Shown: positions 7,889 to 15,433 of the stretch, piece by piece
Layout of the letters: each line of letters opens with the position of its first letter
How positions within the stretch are numbered: position 1 is the stretch's first letter
Translations under genes and position numbers: made by a program
Assembly (NCBI GenBank): GCA_015066015.1
Contig: SVPE01000017.1
Span: 1 to 40,378, forward strand
From: Oscillospiraceae bacterium
GTDB lineage: Bacteria > Bacillota > Clostridia > Oscillospirales > Acutalibacteraceae
Direction of reading: 5' to 3'
Length of the DNA: 40,378 bases
The notes under the pieces: model-generated
Told to the model about the DNA's origin: nothing
The model's input: the letters and a program-made list of their open reading frames with translations, nothing else
The model's database searches: none

Positions 7889-7917
7889 ATTATAATTGGT
7901 ATATTTTTTAAAGTCAA
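7889..7917 (-). promoter_or_regulatory. Sigma-A promoter of the aldo/keto reductase
   Basis: On the minus strand TTGACT at 7917-7912, 17-base spacer, TATAAT at 7894-7889. The ATG is 46 bases downstream. Confidence 0.82.
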
Positions 7918-7996
7918 TAGGCATAAAATTAAGAATAAAGGCTTTCTTTTATACAGATTGAATAAAAATTTTTGCACAAAATTAGTTAATAATCTG

Positions 7997-8025
7997 TTGT
8001 AATTTTGGTTATTTTATGATAATAT
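7997..8025 (+). promoter_or_regulatory. Promoter of the EF-G paralogue
   Basis: TTGTAA at 7997-8002, 17-base spacer, TAATAT at 8020-8025 with TG at 8017-8018 (extended -10). A leader of about 80 bases follows. Confidence 0.65.
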
Positions 8026-8068
8026 ATTAACTGTTAACTTCAAATGAGTTGAATTATTTGAATTGGCA

Positions 8069-8106
8069 AATTTCCGGTTTCGTAAAAATGAAACCAAATT
8101 GGAGGT
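8069..8106 (+). promoter_or_regulatory. Leader hairpin abutting the ribosome site of the EF-G paralogue
   Basis: GGTTTC (8076-8081) pairs with GAAACC (8090-8095), extended by AATTT/AAATT. The hairpin ends exactly one base before GGAGGT (8101-8106), which serves the TTG at 8114. It could stabilise or modulate translation; no alternative fold is evident. Confidence 0.45.
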
Positions 8107-8113
8107 AATTTAA

Positions 8114-10183
8114 TTGAAAGCTTACACAGTAAACAACATCAGAAATATCGCTATTGCAGGTCATACCGGTAAAGGTAAGACAGCACTTTCAGAAGCAATG
8201 CTTTATGTTGCAGGTGTAACAGACAGACTCGGAAAGGTTGCTGACGGCAACACAATTATGGATTATGACGCTGAAGAAAAGAAGCGTAAGTGCTCTATTT
8301 CTGCAGCTTGTGCATCTCTTGAGTGGAGAGATACAAAGATAAATATTCTTGATGCACCCGGTAAATTTGACTTTGCCGGCGGTATGGCTGAGGCGATGAG
8401 AGCTGCTGACTGTGCAGTTATCGTTACATCAGCAGGCTCAGGTGTTGACGTAGGTCTTGAAAAGGCTATAAAGGCTGCAGATGCAAGAAAGCTTGCAAAG
8501 TTCTTTGTTATTACAAAGGTTGACTCTGAAAACCGCGATTTCTACAAAACCTTCGAGGCTCTCAAGGCTGAGCTCGGAAACAAGCTTTGTCCCGTTGTTG
8601 TTCCTTATATGAACGGTCCTGTTTGTGAGGCTTTTGTAAATCTCTGTTCAAACAAGGCATTCAAGTATCCCAACGGCAGGCCTCAGGAAATTGATCTCGT
8701 TTCCGACGAAAACATCCTCAACATGAGAGCTGCTCTTGAAGAGGCTGTTGCAACTGTTGACGAGGAGCTTATGGAAAAATTCTTTGAGGGTGAGCCTCTT
8801 ACAAAGGAAGAAATCATCAACGGTCTTACAAAGGGTGTTGAAACAGGCGAAATCTGGCCTGTATATGCTTGCTCAGCAACAAAGGTTGACGGTTGTGATA
8901 TGCTCCTTGATGCTATCGTTTACTCTGCTCCCTCACCTGACAAGGCTGAAGCTGAAATCGCAACAGATGAAAACGGCGAGGAAACCGAAGTTGAATGCAA
9001 GGCTGATGCTCCTCTTGCAGCAATCTGCTATAAGACAATCGCTGACCCCTTCGTTGGTAAGATGTCATTTGTAAAGGTTCTGGCCGGTAAGATCACACCC
9101 GACACACCTGCTTTTAACTCAAGAACAGGCGAAACCGAAAGAATGGGTAAGCTTGTAAGCGTTAAGGGTATCAAGCAGGAAGATGTAAAGGAAATCACAA
9201 CAGGTGATATCGGCGTTATCACAAAGCTTTCGGGTCTTGCAACAGGCGATACTCTTTGCACAGCAAAGAAGCCCATCACTCTTGCAGGTGTTAACTTCCC
9301 CGCTCCCTCACTTTCAATGGCAGTTGTTGTAAAGAAGAAGGGCGAAGAGGATAAGGTTGCCTCAGGTCTGCGTAAGATTATAGCAGAAGATCCCACAGTT
9401 TCCTTCGTTTCAAACGATGAAACAAAAGAAATGGTTCTTTCAGGTCTTGGCGAACAGCATCTTGAGGTTGTTGTTTCCAAGCTTAAGGCAAAGTACGGTG
9501 TTGAAATCGATCTTAAGATCCCCAAGGTTGCTTACAGAGAAACAATCCGTAAGAGTTGTCAGGTTCAGGGTCGTCACAAGAAGCAGTCCGGCGGTTCAGG
9601 TCAGTTCGGTGATGTATTTATCCGCTTTGAGCCTCATACAGGCGACGAGCTTATCTTCGAAACAGAGGTTGTCGGTGGCTCAGTTCCAAAGAACTTCTTC
9701 CCCGCAGTTGAAAAGGGTCTTCAGGAAGCTATCCTCAAGGGACCCCTTGCAGGTTATCCTATGGTAGGTCTTAAGGCTGTGCTTTATGATGGTTCATACC
9801 ATCCCGTTGACTCAAATGAAATGGCATTCAAGACAGCTGCAAAGATTGCATACAAGAATGGTATGGCTCAGGCTAATCCCGTTATTCTCGAGCCCATTGG
9901 TGAGCTTAAGGCCTATATGCCCGATGCTAACCTCGGTGATATTATGGGTGACATCACAAAGCGCCGCGGCCGTGTTCTCGGTATGGGCGCTGCTGATGAA
10001 CCTAAGATGCAGGAGCTTGTAGCTGAAGTTCCTATGGCTGAAATGGGTGACTTCTCAACAACACTCCGTTCCGTAACAGCGGGCAGAGGCTACTTTACTC
10101 TTGAGTTTGCACGTTATGAGGATGCTCCTTCAATGGTAGCTCAGAAGGTTATTGAGGAAGCAAAGAAGGACATGGAAGACTGA
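8114..10183 (+). CDS. Elongation factor G-like GTPase (divergent paralogue)
   Basis: 689 residues, same length as EF-G, with the full domain order: G domain with G' insert, domain II, EF-G domain III (about 370-450), domain IV, and C-terminal domain V (ILEPIGELKAYMPDANLGDIMGDI). The GTPase motifs are atypical: G1 is GHTGKGKT (16-23) instead of GHIDAGKT; G3 is DAPGK (80-84) instead of DTPGH, so the catalytic His is Lys; G4 is TKVD (134-137) instead of NKxD. Standard EF-G usually sits in the rpsL-rpsG-fusA-tuf operon, so this lone copy is probably a second factor. Codon usage is strongly biased, suggesting high expression. TTG start seven bases after GGAGGT. Confidence 0.9.
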   Translation: MKAYTVNNIRNIAIAGHTGKGKTALSEAMLYVAGVTDRLGKVADGNTIMDYDAEEKKRKCSISAACASLEWRDTKINILDAPGKFDFAGGMAEAMRAADCAVIVTSAGSGVDVGLEKAIKAADARKLAKFFVITKVDSENRDFYKTFEALKAELGNKLCPVVVPYMNGPVCEAFVNLCSNKAFKYPNGRPQEIDLVSDENILNMRAALEEAVATVDEELMEKFFEGEPLTKEEIINGLTKGVETGEIWPVYACSATKVDGCDMLLDAIVYSAPSPDKAEAEIATDENGEETEVECKADAPLAAICYKTIADPFVGKMSFVKVLAGKITPDTPAFNSRTGETERMGKLVSVKGIKQEDVKEITTGDIGVITKLSGLATGDTLCTAKKPITLAGVNFPAPSLSMAVVVKKKGEEDKVASGLRKIIAEDPTVSFVSNDETKEMVLSGLGEQHLEVVVSKLKAKYGVEIDLKIPKVAYRETIRKSCQVQGRHKKQSGGSGQFGDVFIRFEPHTGDELIFETEVVGGSVPKNFFPAVEKGLQEAILKGPLAGYPMVGLKAVLYDGSYHPVDSNEMAFKTAAKIAYKNGMAQANPVILEPIGELKAYMPDANLGDIMGDITKRRGRVLGMGAADEPKMQELVAEVPMAEMGDFSTTLRSVTAGRGYFTLEFARYEDAPSMVAQKVIEEAKKDMED

Positions 10184-10204
10184 TTGAATGACTTAAGTCA
10201 TATG

Positions 10205-10239
10205 AAAACAGAACGCGGTATTCTGCGTTCTGTTTTTTT
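10205..10239 (+). terminator. Terminator after the EF-G paralogue
   Basis: AAAACAGAACGC (10205-10216) pairs with GCGTTCTGTTTT (10225-10236), loop of 8, inside a seven-T tract ending at 10239. Confidence 0.9.
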
Positions 10240-10254
10240 GTGTAACTGAGGGGA

Positions 10255-10372
10255 GGGGGAGGCACTCCGGCTTTTTGAAGAAAAGCCGGATACGCATAGA
10301 AAATCCGCCTTCCGCTTCTTCGAAGGCGGATTTTCTATGCGTAAACGCGCATTCGCGCGTTGTGCCTCCCCC
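10255..10372. repeat. Perfect 118-base cloverleaf-forming inverted-repeat element
   Basis: An outer 11-base stem (GGGGGAGGCAC at 10255-10265 with GTGCCTCCCCC at 10362-10372) encloses three perfect hairpins with no unpaired junction base: 10 bp (10266-10275 with 10281-10290, 5-base loop), 21 bp (10291-10311 with 10323-10343, 11-base loop) and 7 bp (10344-10350 with 10355-10361, 4-base loop). All 49 pairs are Watson-Crick. It lies between the EF-G terminator and the next promoter, so it is not clearly part of either transcript. It has no coding potential and resembles a MITE- or REP-like intergenic repeat. It is not a tRNA: arm lengths and conserved bases do not fit. Confidence 0.85.
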
Positions 10373-10432
10373 GTAAACTGAGCATTTTTTTTATAAAGGT
10401 ATACAAATCAGGAATTTACATATCCGGAAGTG

Positions 10433-10461
10433 TTGAAAGAAGACCACTTCCGTGATAGAAT
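10433..10461 (+). promoter_or_regulatory. Promoter of the YfjL-like gene
   Basis: TTGAAA at 10433-10438, 17-base spacer, TAGAAT at 10456-10461; GGAGGTG precedes the ATG at 10485. Confidence 0.78.
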
Positions 10462-10484
10462 AAAATTGAAAAGGAGGTGTCATT

Positions 10485-11318
10485 ATGAAAAAGAAAATTA
10501 TAAAAATTGCGGCAATTGTTGCTTCGGTAGCTTTCGTCTGCATTGTTTTGTTTTTTGCAAATGCTTTTTTCGGCAATCCTGTTTCGAAGGCTCTTGCAAC
10601 GAGCACTGCAGAAAAACATCTCACAGAGACATATAAAAATACAGATTACTATATTGATGGTGTCAGATTCAATTTCAAGACCGGTGATTACCACGCTTTT
10701 ATAAAGTCTCCGTCAAGTATTGATACCAAATTCAGTCTGTATTTAACTATGTGGGGTAAGCTCCGTCTCGATACGTACGATGACGTTGTAAACAGATTTA
10801 CCACGGCACAAAGACTTGATACAGAATACAGAGAGCTTGCAGAAGCTGTTTTTGAAAGTGAGAAATTCCCGTACAGCTGTTCGATAAGCTTCGGCTCACT
10901 TGAAATTCATCCTGAGGAATATATTGATTCGGGCTATGATGACATTCCCGGATATGCAATAAACCAGAAGGATCTGGAGCTTGATAAAATTTATGATGTG
11001 AACGAGCTGGGCAGACGGGCAGGAAAGCTTGTAATCTATGTTGACAGTGACACCGTAACTGCGGAAAAAGCGGCTGAAGCAATGCTCGAGATTAAGAGCT
11101 TTTTTGATGCAGAAGGAGTTTCTTTTGCGGCTTTGGACTTCGTTTTGCAGCACCCGAAGCCTGAAGAAGGGATGAGAAGCGATGAAGAGGTGCGCGTAGA
11201 GAATTTCCTTTACGGTGATATAAACGAAGACAATCTGACCGATCGGGTTGTTGAAGCGGATAGAGTTTTACGCGAAAAATATGAAAAGATGGATAAAGAG
11301 GCCGAAAAGCTTTCTTGA
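10485..11318 (+). CDS. YfjL-like membrane-anchored protein
   Basis: 277 residues. A single N-terminal helix (about residues 5-27, IKIAAIVASVAFVCIVLFFA) anchors the protein, probably with the rest outside. Residues 30-75 (GNPVSKALATSTAEKHLTET ... VRFNFKTGDYHAFIKSPSSIDTKF) resemble Bacillus YfjL and related proteins with an N-terminal YfjL domain. The C-terminal part (about 130-230) looks like the paired YfjL C-terminal domain. The tail is acidic and charged. Function in this family is unknown. AAAGGAGGTG directly before the ATG gives a strong start. A small membrane protein follows 25 bases later, likely in the same transcript. Confidence 0.72.
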   Translation: MKKKIIKIAAIVASVAFVCIVLFFANAFFGNPVSKALATSTAEKHLTETYKNTDYYIDGVRFNFKTGDYHAFIKSPSSIDTKFSLYLTMWGKLRLDTYDDVVNRFTTAQRLDTEYRELAEAVFESEKFPYSCSISFGSLEIHPEEYIDSGYDDIPGYAINQKDLELDKIYDVNELGRRAGKLVIYVDSDTVTAEKAAEAMLEIKSFFDAEGVSFAALDFVLQHPKPEEGMRSDEEVRVENFLYGDINEDNLTDRVVEADRVLREKYEKMDKEAEKLS

Positions 11319-11343
11319 GAGATAAAGTGAAAGGGGTAAATTT

Positions 11344-11643
11344 ATGCTTTATGCGGTTTATGTAACCTTTGCTCTGGTATTCTTCCTGCTTCAGTTGGTT
11401 TTATGTTTCAAAGCAAGAAAAGCACTTGTTCGTTTTATTCCCGTATATCTTATTGTGGGGAGTTATCTGCTTGCACTGCTGTTTGCCGAGGATATTTTAG
11501 ACGGCGGTTCAGGCTTTGTTGACGGCGGAGCCTTAGCGGGGGCGGTTATTGCCGTTGCGGCTTCCTGTGCGGCGGCAGGTGATGCTCTCGGATGGGCGGT
11601 ATATTTGATAATAAAAAAGTACAGAAAAAATCGCAGGGCTTAA
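11344..11643 (+). CDS. Small three-helix membrane protein of unknown function
   Basis: 99 residues with hydrophobic segments at about 3-22, 31-48 and 62-90, ending in a basic tail (IIKKYRKNRRA). No known family recognised. AAAGGGG seven bases before ATG. The last codons and the stop fall inside the hairpin that terminates transcription here. Position directly behind the YfjL-like gene suggests they act together at the membrane, but this is inference only. Confidence 0.7.
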   Translation: MLYAVYVTFALVFFLLQLVLCFKARKALVRFIPVYLIVGSYLLALLFAEDILDGGSGFVDGGALAGAVIAVAASCAAAGDALGWAVYLIIKKYRKNRRA

Positions 11644-11657
11644 AACCTGCGATTTTT
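11626..11657. terminator. Bidirectional terminator overlapping a gene end
   Basis: AAAAATCGCAGG (11626-11637) pairs perfectly with CCTGCGATTTTT (11646-11657). The left arm and loop encode the last four codons and stop of the plus-strand gene. The minus-strand flavodoxin gene ends 6 bases away. Confidence 0.82.
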
Positions 11658-11662
11658 GCTTG

Positions 11663-12145
11663 TTATTTAAGAAATTCCACAATCGGATCGATTTCTTTTT
11701 CATCAAAGAGGATGATACCATCCTCGAGCATCTTAAGCATCTCGGCGCCTTTTTCGTCGCCGCTTTCCTTGATTTTGCCCTTCATCATCTTGAGCATCAT
11801 ACCCATCATCATTTTGTGCATACCGGTAAGCTTGTTCATGTTAAAGTCACCGGGAAGGAAAAAGTAAGGCTCGGTTATGCCGTTTTTTGCTTTCGTCTCT
11901 TCTGTGATTTTTTCACCCTTCATCATGCCTACGCCACAGATGGCACGGATGTTTGAAAAGGTCGATCTTATTTCTTTGAGACCCTGCAGAGCACTTGCCA
12001 TAATCCAGCCAATGAAAATGATTTCCTCATCAGGTGAGATGGCTGAACTTTTTGAAATGTCTGTGCAGGGAATACCTGTCTTTTCGCTTAAAAGCTCGGC
12101 ATATTTTTTTGCTGAGCCGGTGTTTGAACAGTATACTATTGTCAT
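11663..12145 (-). CDS. Flavodoxin domain protein
   Basis: 160 residues. The N-terminus MTIVYCSNTGSAKKYAELLS has the flavodoxin phosphate-binding loop (S/T-x-T-G-S-x-x-x), here in the 'Flavodoxin_5'-like form found in anaerobes. The middle (EEIIFIGWIMASALQGLKEI) is the second FMN-contact loop. The C-terminal half is unusually Met/Lys-rich (GMHKMMMGMMLKMMKGKIKE), which is seen in some clostridial homologues. Probably binds FMN and carries electrons in the cytoplasm; partner unknown. Second gene behind the PIG-L deacetylase, 12 bases apart, with GGCGGTG as ribosome site. Confidence 0.8.
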   Translation of the reverse strand: MTIVYCSNTGSAKKYAELLSEKTGIPCTDISKSSAISPDEEIIFIGWIMASALQGLKEIRSTFSNIRAICGVGMMKGEKITEETKAKNGITEPYFFLPGDFNMNKLTGMHKMMMGMMLKMMKGKIKESGDEKGAEMLKMLEDGIILFDEKEIDPIVEFLK

Positions 12146-12157
12146 TTTGTCACCGCC

Positions 12158-12988
12158 TTATGCAACAGGAAGATTAAAGCAGTGCATCTGAAGTGCCGAA
12201 AGCATTCTTAGGGGCTCAGCTGATTTAAAGTCTGTGCCTTCAGCAAAAAGCTTCTGTTGGAGCATAATAGCTGCAAGAAGTGCAGGCTCTGCCTGAGAAA
12301 CGTGGCACTTGATACTGTCCATTTTAAGCTCTTCGAAATTTGTTATATCGATAAGAGTATTGGGCTTGTCGGTATAGTAGAAGCCCACACCCTTGACTCT
12401 CCAGGTGTCGTCACGGAACTTTCCGTCAATAAAATCGGGGTAGAAGTTGCAAAGAGCATCCATTGCAGCAAACTTTACGGCATTACCGATTTTGATGTGA
12501 TCGCTGTGACATTCTGTTGCAAGATTAGGATCGGCGGTGATAACATAGTCTGGCTTGATTTTGCGGATTACCTCTACGATTTTGAGAGAAATTTCTCTTT
12601 CAGAGGCATCGGTTTTATCGGCAAAACCGAGGAAGCCTGCATTTTTCATTCCGAGCATCTGCTGTGCGGCAAGAGCCTCCTTCTGTCTTAAGGTCTGAAC
12701 GTCGTTTTCCTTGCCGATGTATTCGGGCTCTGCATAGCGGTCATCTGTTACGGTGAGCTCATAAACCTCGACGCCGAGTGAGCGCAGATAGGCGATTGTA
12801 CCGCCTGCTCCGATCTGGTTGTCATCGGGGTGAGGCTGAACGAAAAGGACTCTTTTTGCTTTTGTAATATCTGGGGGAGCGCAGATAGCGTCGGCAGCGG
12901 CAGTTGCAGCTGAAAGAACACTCTGTGTAAGCTCGTATTTGATTGAGCCGTTACGTTTTCTGAGGATATTCTTGATCTTGTTTTTCAT
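12158..12988 (-). CDS. PIG-L family deacetylase
   Basis: 276 residues of the LmbE/PIG-L N-acetylglucosaminyl deacetylase fold. Zinc ligands are visible: HPDD at 53-56 (catalytic base and ligand) and ECHSDH (H161, H164). The usual HPDDE motif reads HPDDN; the E is not itself a metal ligand in MshB-type enzymes, so activity is still expected. Family members hydrolyse the N-acetyl group of GlcNAc conjugates such as those in bacillithiol or mycothiol synthesis, or of antibiotics. No glycosyltransferase of such a pathway is adjacent, so the substrate is open. First gene of a two-gene unit with the flavodoxin. Confidence 0.87.
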   Translation of the reverse strand: MKNKIKNILRKRNGSIKYELTQSVLSAATAAADAICAPPDITKAKRVLFVQPHPDDNQIGAGGTIAYLRSLGVEVYELTVTDDRYAEPEYIGKENDVQTLRQKEALAAQQMLGMKNAGFLGFADKTDASEREISLKIVEVIRKIKPDYVITADPNLATECHSDHIKIGNAVKFAAMDALCNFYPDFIDGKFRDDTWRVKGVGFYYTDKPNTLIDITNFEELKMDSIKCHVSQAEPALLAAIMLQQKLFAEGTDFKSAEPLRMLSALQMHCFNLPVA

Positions 12989-13023
12989 ATTTTCGCCTTC
13001 CTTTATTTTTATATAACATTTAT

Positions 13024-13052
13024 ATTGTATATCAAATTGCGTTTTGAGTCAA
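13024..13052 (-). promoter_or_regulatory. Promoter of the PIG-L/flavodoxin unit
   Basis: On the minus strand TTGACT at 13052-13047, 17-base spacer, TACAAT at 13029-13024. The -35 lies inside the 3' end of the upstream S1-domain gene. Confidence 0.65.
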
Positions 13053-13985
13053 CTCATAGTCGCAAAAAACAGTTTCAACTTTTTTGCTGCAGCAGTCGGG
13101 GGAGTAAACCCATCTGTCAATGAAGCTGTCGTTGCAGTAATATTCGGTAGGCTCGTTTGGGTACTGAGCGTCAAAGGAGTCTACAATAATAAGCTTGATT
13201 TTCATTCTTTCGGGAATGAGATTTTTTATATATACGCTTGCGTGCTGACCGGGCATAACGCCGGGGACATATTCGGCAAGACCTGCCAGATTCGGCTTGA
13301 GCTCGACAAATATACCGTAACGCTCAACAGAGCGGACAATTCCGGGTACGGTTTCACCGGGCTTGAAAAGGGCGGCGTTTTCCTCCCATGTGCCGAGAAG
13401 CTCCTTATATGACAGAGTGACTCTACCGTTTTCATCGATGCTTTTTACGACTGCTTTGATTTTTTCTCCGGTGCTGAAGCGGGCAGACGGGTGAGGAATT
13501 CTTGAAACGGAAATACTGTCAATGGGCATAAGTGCAGATATGCCTGCGCCTATGTCGGCAAACACACCGAAGGATTCCATATGTGTGACAACCGCCTCGA
13601 TAACCTGACCGGGGACAAGCTTTGAAATGTATTCTCTCATACACTCAAGCTGCACTGCTTTACGGCTGAGAACTGCACATATTTCACCTTTTTCGTCGGT
13701 TGTAAAGTCAATGATCTTGCAAACAACGGGCTTATTTACTCTCGAAATTATGGCAATGTCTCTTACTGAGCCATCTTCAATGCCGATGGCGCCTTCGTTT
13801 CTGGGAATGATGCCCTTCATTACGCCGAGATCAACATGCAGATTGTGATCTTTATCGCAGACTGTGGCGCGCACCTCGAGAATTTTTCCGCTGTAATAAG
13901 CTTCTTTGATTGCTGCTTTTGAGGACAGAGCGTTTTTATTTTCCGCAGTGCCTATGAGATGATTTTCAGGATAATACTTTTTCAT
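13032..13985 (-). CDS. S1 RNA-binding domain protein (ribosomal S1-like)
   Basis: 317 residues from the ATG at 13985, which follows GAAAGGG; the longer frame to 14051 has no ribosome site. Three S1-like OB folds are visible: about 33-108 (divergent), 126-195 (GQVIEAVVTHMESFGVFADI) and 209-270 (GETVPGIVRSVERYGIFVEL). The tail contains CC near the end. In many Clostridia such short S1 proteins replace or supplement canonical rpsA and bind mRNA at the ribosome; direct ribosomal association here is an inference. Single gene, divergent from DUF951/prfA. Confidence 0.85.
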   Translation of the reverse strand: MKKYYPENHLIGTAENKNALSSKAAIKEAYYSGKILEVRATVCDKDHNLHVDLGVMKGIIPRNEGAIGIEDGSVRDIAIISRVNKPVVCKIIDFTTDEKGEICAVLSRKAVQLECMREYISKLVPGQVIEAVVTHMESFGVFADIGAGISALMPIDSISVSRIPHPSARFSTGEKIKAVVKSIDENGRVTLSYKELLGTWEENAALFKPGETVPGIVRSVERYGIFVELKPNLAGLAEYVPGVMPGQHASVYIKNLIPERMKIKLIIVDSFDAQYPNEPTEYYCNDSFIDRWVYSPDCCSKKVETVFCDYELTQNAI

Positions 13986-14050
13986 TTTAAAAACCCTTTC
14001 TGTCTGACATTGTGTTTTATTTATATGCTTAAATTTTTTATTTATTATCA

Positions 14051-14080
14051 TTGATATTATTGCTTCAAGTATGATATACT
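14051..14080 (+). promoter_or_regulatory. Promoter of the DUF951-prfA run
   Basis: TTGATA at 14051-14056, 18-base spacer, TATACT at 14075-14080 with an extended TG at 14072-14073. Confidence 0.6.
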
Positions 14081-14109
14081 ATATTATTATCAATATAGGA
14101 GGTGTCCCT

Positions 14110-14301
14110 GTGGATATAAGAGTCGGAGACGTGCTTGTTATGAAAAAAGCTCATCCCTGCGGTAATAAGGATTTTCTCGTAACCCGTACGGGAATGGATT
14201 TCAAGCTCGAATGCAAAAAGTGCGGACATCTTGTTATGATTCCCCGTCTTAAGGCGGAAAAGAACATTAAAAAAGTTATCCGTGACGGTGCAGAGCTTTA
14301 G
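14110..14301 (+). CDS. DUF951 domain-containing protein
   Basis: 63 residues from a GTG preceded by AGGAGGT (14097-14103); the frame from 14071 would start within the -10 region. The family signature is complete: GDVLVMKKAHPCGN, then TRTGMDFKLECKKCGHLVMIPR with a CxxCG pair that, with the earlier HPCG, probably binds zinc. DUF951 proteins are near-universal in Firmicutes and usually located with core genes, as here ahead of prfA. Function unknown; a role in nucleic acid or translation-linked processes is only suggested by neighbours. Confidence 0.88.
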   Translation: MDIRVGDVLVMKKAHPCGNKDFLVTRTGMDFKLECKKCGHLVMIPRLKAEKNIKKVIRDGAEL

Positions 14302-14347
14302 CTTTTCCTTTTTATATAAATAATATTTGTCTGAAAAGGAGAAGGTT

Positions 14348-15421
14348 ATGCTCAATAAGCTCAAAGAAGTTGAAAACCGTTTCGAGGAAGTGAACGGTCA
14401 GCTCTACGACCCTGAGGTTGTATGCGATACGGAAAAATACAGTGCTCTTATGAAAGAGTTCAAAAATCTCACCCCCATTGTGGAAAAATACCGTGAATAC
14501 AAGGATGCTCAGTCAGCCTTTGATGAGGCAAAGGAGCTTTTGTACGAAAGCGGACTTGACAAGGACTTCCGTGAAATGGTACAGCTTGAATATGATGAAG
14601 GAAAGCTTAAGACCGAGGCTCTTCTTGAGGAGCTGAAGATTCTGCTTTTACCAAAAGACCCCAATGACAGTAAAAACGTCATTGTTGAAATACGTGGTGG
14701 TGCAGGCGGTGAAGAGTCGGCGCTTTTTGCAGGCGTGCTTTTCAGAATGTACGGAATGTATGCTGAGAAAAAGAGATGGAAGACAGAAATTCTCTCCTCC
14801 AATCCTACAGAGCTCGGCGGCTTCAAAGAGATTTCCTTTATGATAAGCGGCGAAGGCGCATATTCACGCTTCAAGTATGAAAGCGGAGTGCACCGTGTTC
14901 AGCGCGTGCCCGAAACAGAAACTCAGGGAAGAATCCACACCTCAACCGCAACGGTTGCAGTGCTTCCCGAGGCGGAGGACGTGGATATAGACATAAACCC
15001 TGCTGATTTGCAGATTGATACCTACCGCTCAGGCGGTGCAGGCGGCCAGCACGTCAATAAGACGGAGTCGGCAATCAGAATCACGCATATACCTACGGGT
15101 ACTGTCGTTGAGTGTCAGGATGAAAGAAGCCAGCACAAAAACAAGGATAAGGCTATGAAAATTCTTCGCTCAAGAATTCTTGAGGCAGAAAGAGAAAAGC
15201 AGCAGTCATCCATTGCCGCAGAAAGAAGCGCACAGGTAGGTACAGGCGACAGAAGTGAAAGAATACGCACCTATAACTATCCTCAGGGCAGACTTTCCGA
15301 TCACAGAATAGGACTTACACTTTACAAGCTTGAACAGATTCTGTCAGGAGACCTTGACGAGGTTATAGACAGTCTTATAACTTATTTCACAGCCGAGAAG
15401 CTTAAAAATCAGAACATATAA
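14348..15421 (+). CDS. prfA: Peptide chain release factor 1
   Basis: 357 residues, normal for RF1. It recognises UAA and UAG and triggers peptidyl-tRNA hydrolysis. The GGQ motif is at 232-234 in [14 protein letters not shown], and the stop-codon tripeptide PxT reads PET at 188-190 ([14 protein letters not shown]), which identifies RF1 rather than RF2. ATG at 14348 follows AAAGGAG; the frame opening at 14327 has no support. No internal frameshift is present, as expected for RF1. Upstream DUF951 and downstream Sua5 are 46 and 12 bases away, so the genes are probably one operon. Confidence 0.97.
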   Translation: MLNKLKEVENRFEEVNGQLYDPEVVCDTEKYSALMKEFKNLTPIVEKYREYKDAQSAFDEAKELLYESGLDKDFREMVQLEYDEGKLKTEALLEELKILLLPKDPNDSKNVIVEIRGGAGGEESALFAGVLFRMYGMYAEKKRWKTEILSSNPTELGGFKEISFMISGEGAYSRFKYESGVHRVQRVPETETQGRIHTSTATVAVLPEAEDVDIDINPADLQIDTYRSGGAGGQHVNKTESAIRITHIPTGTVVECQDERSQHKNKDKAMKILRSRILEAEREKQQSSIAAERSAQVGTGDRSERIRTYNYPQGRLSDHRIGLTLYKLEQILSGDLDEVIDSLITYFTAEKLKNQNI

Positions 15422-15433
15422 AAGAGATTTACT

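Noticed and set aside
7843..7977. 45-residue hydrophobic N-terminal extension of the aldo/keto reductase
   Set aside because: It covers the promoter; AKR homology and AGGGAG point to the ATG at 7842.
8114..10183. Tet(M)-type ribosomal protection gene
   Set aside because: The N-terminus and GTPase motifs do not match Tet proteins; length and domain V text fit EF-G-like proteins better.
10255..10372. tRNA gene from the cloverleaf shape
   Set aside because: No 7-bp acceptor, no T-loop GTTCGA, no anticodon-arm geometry; a 21-bp arm is incompatible with tRNA.
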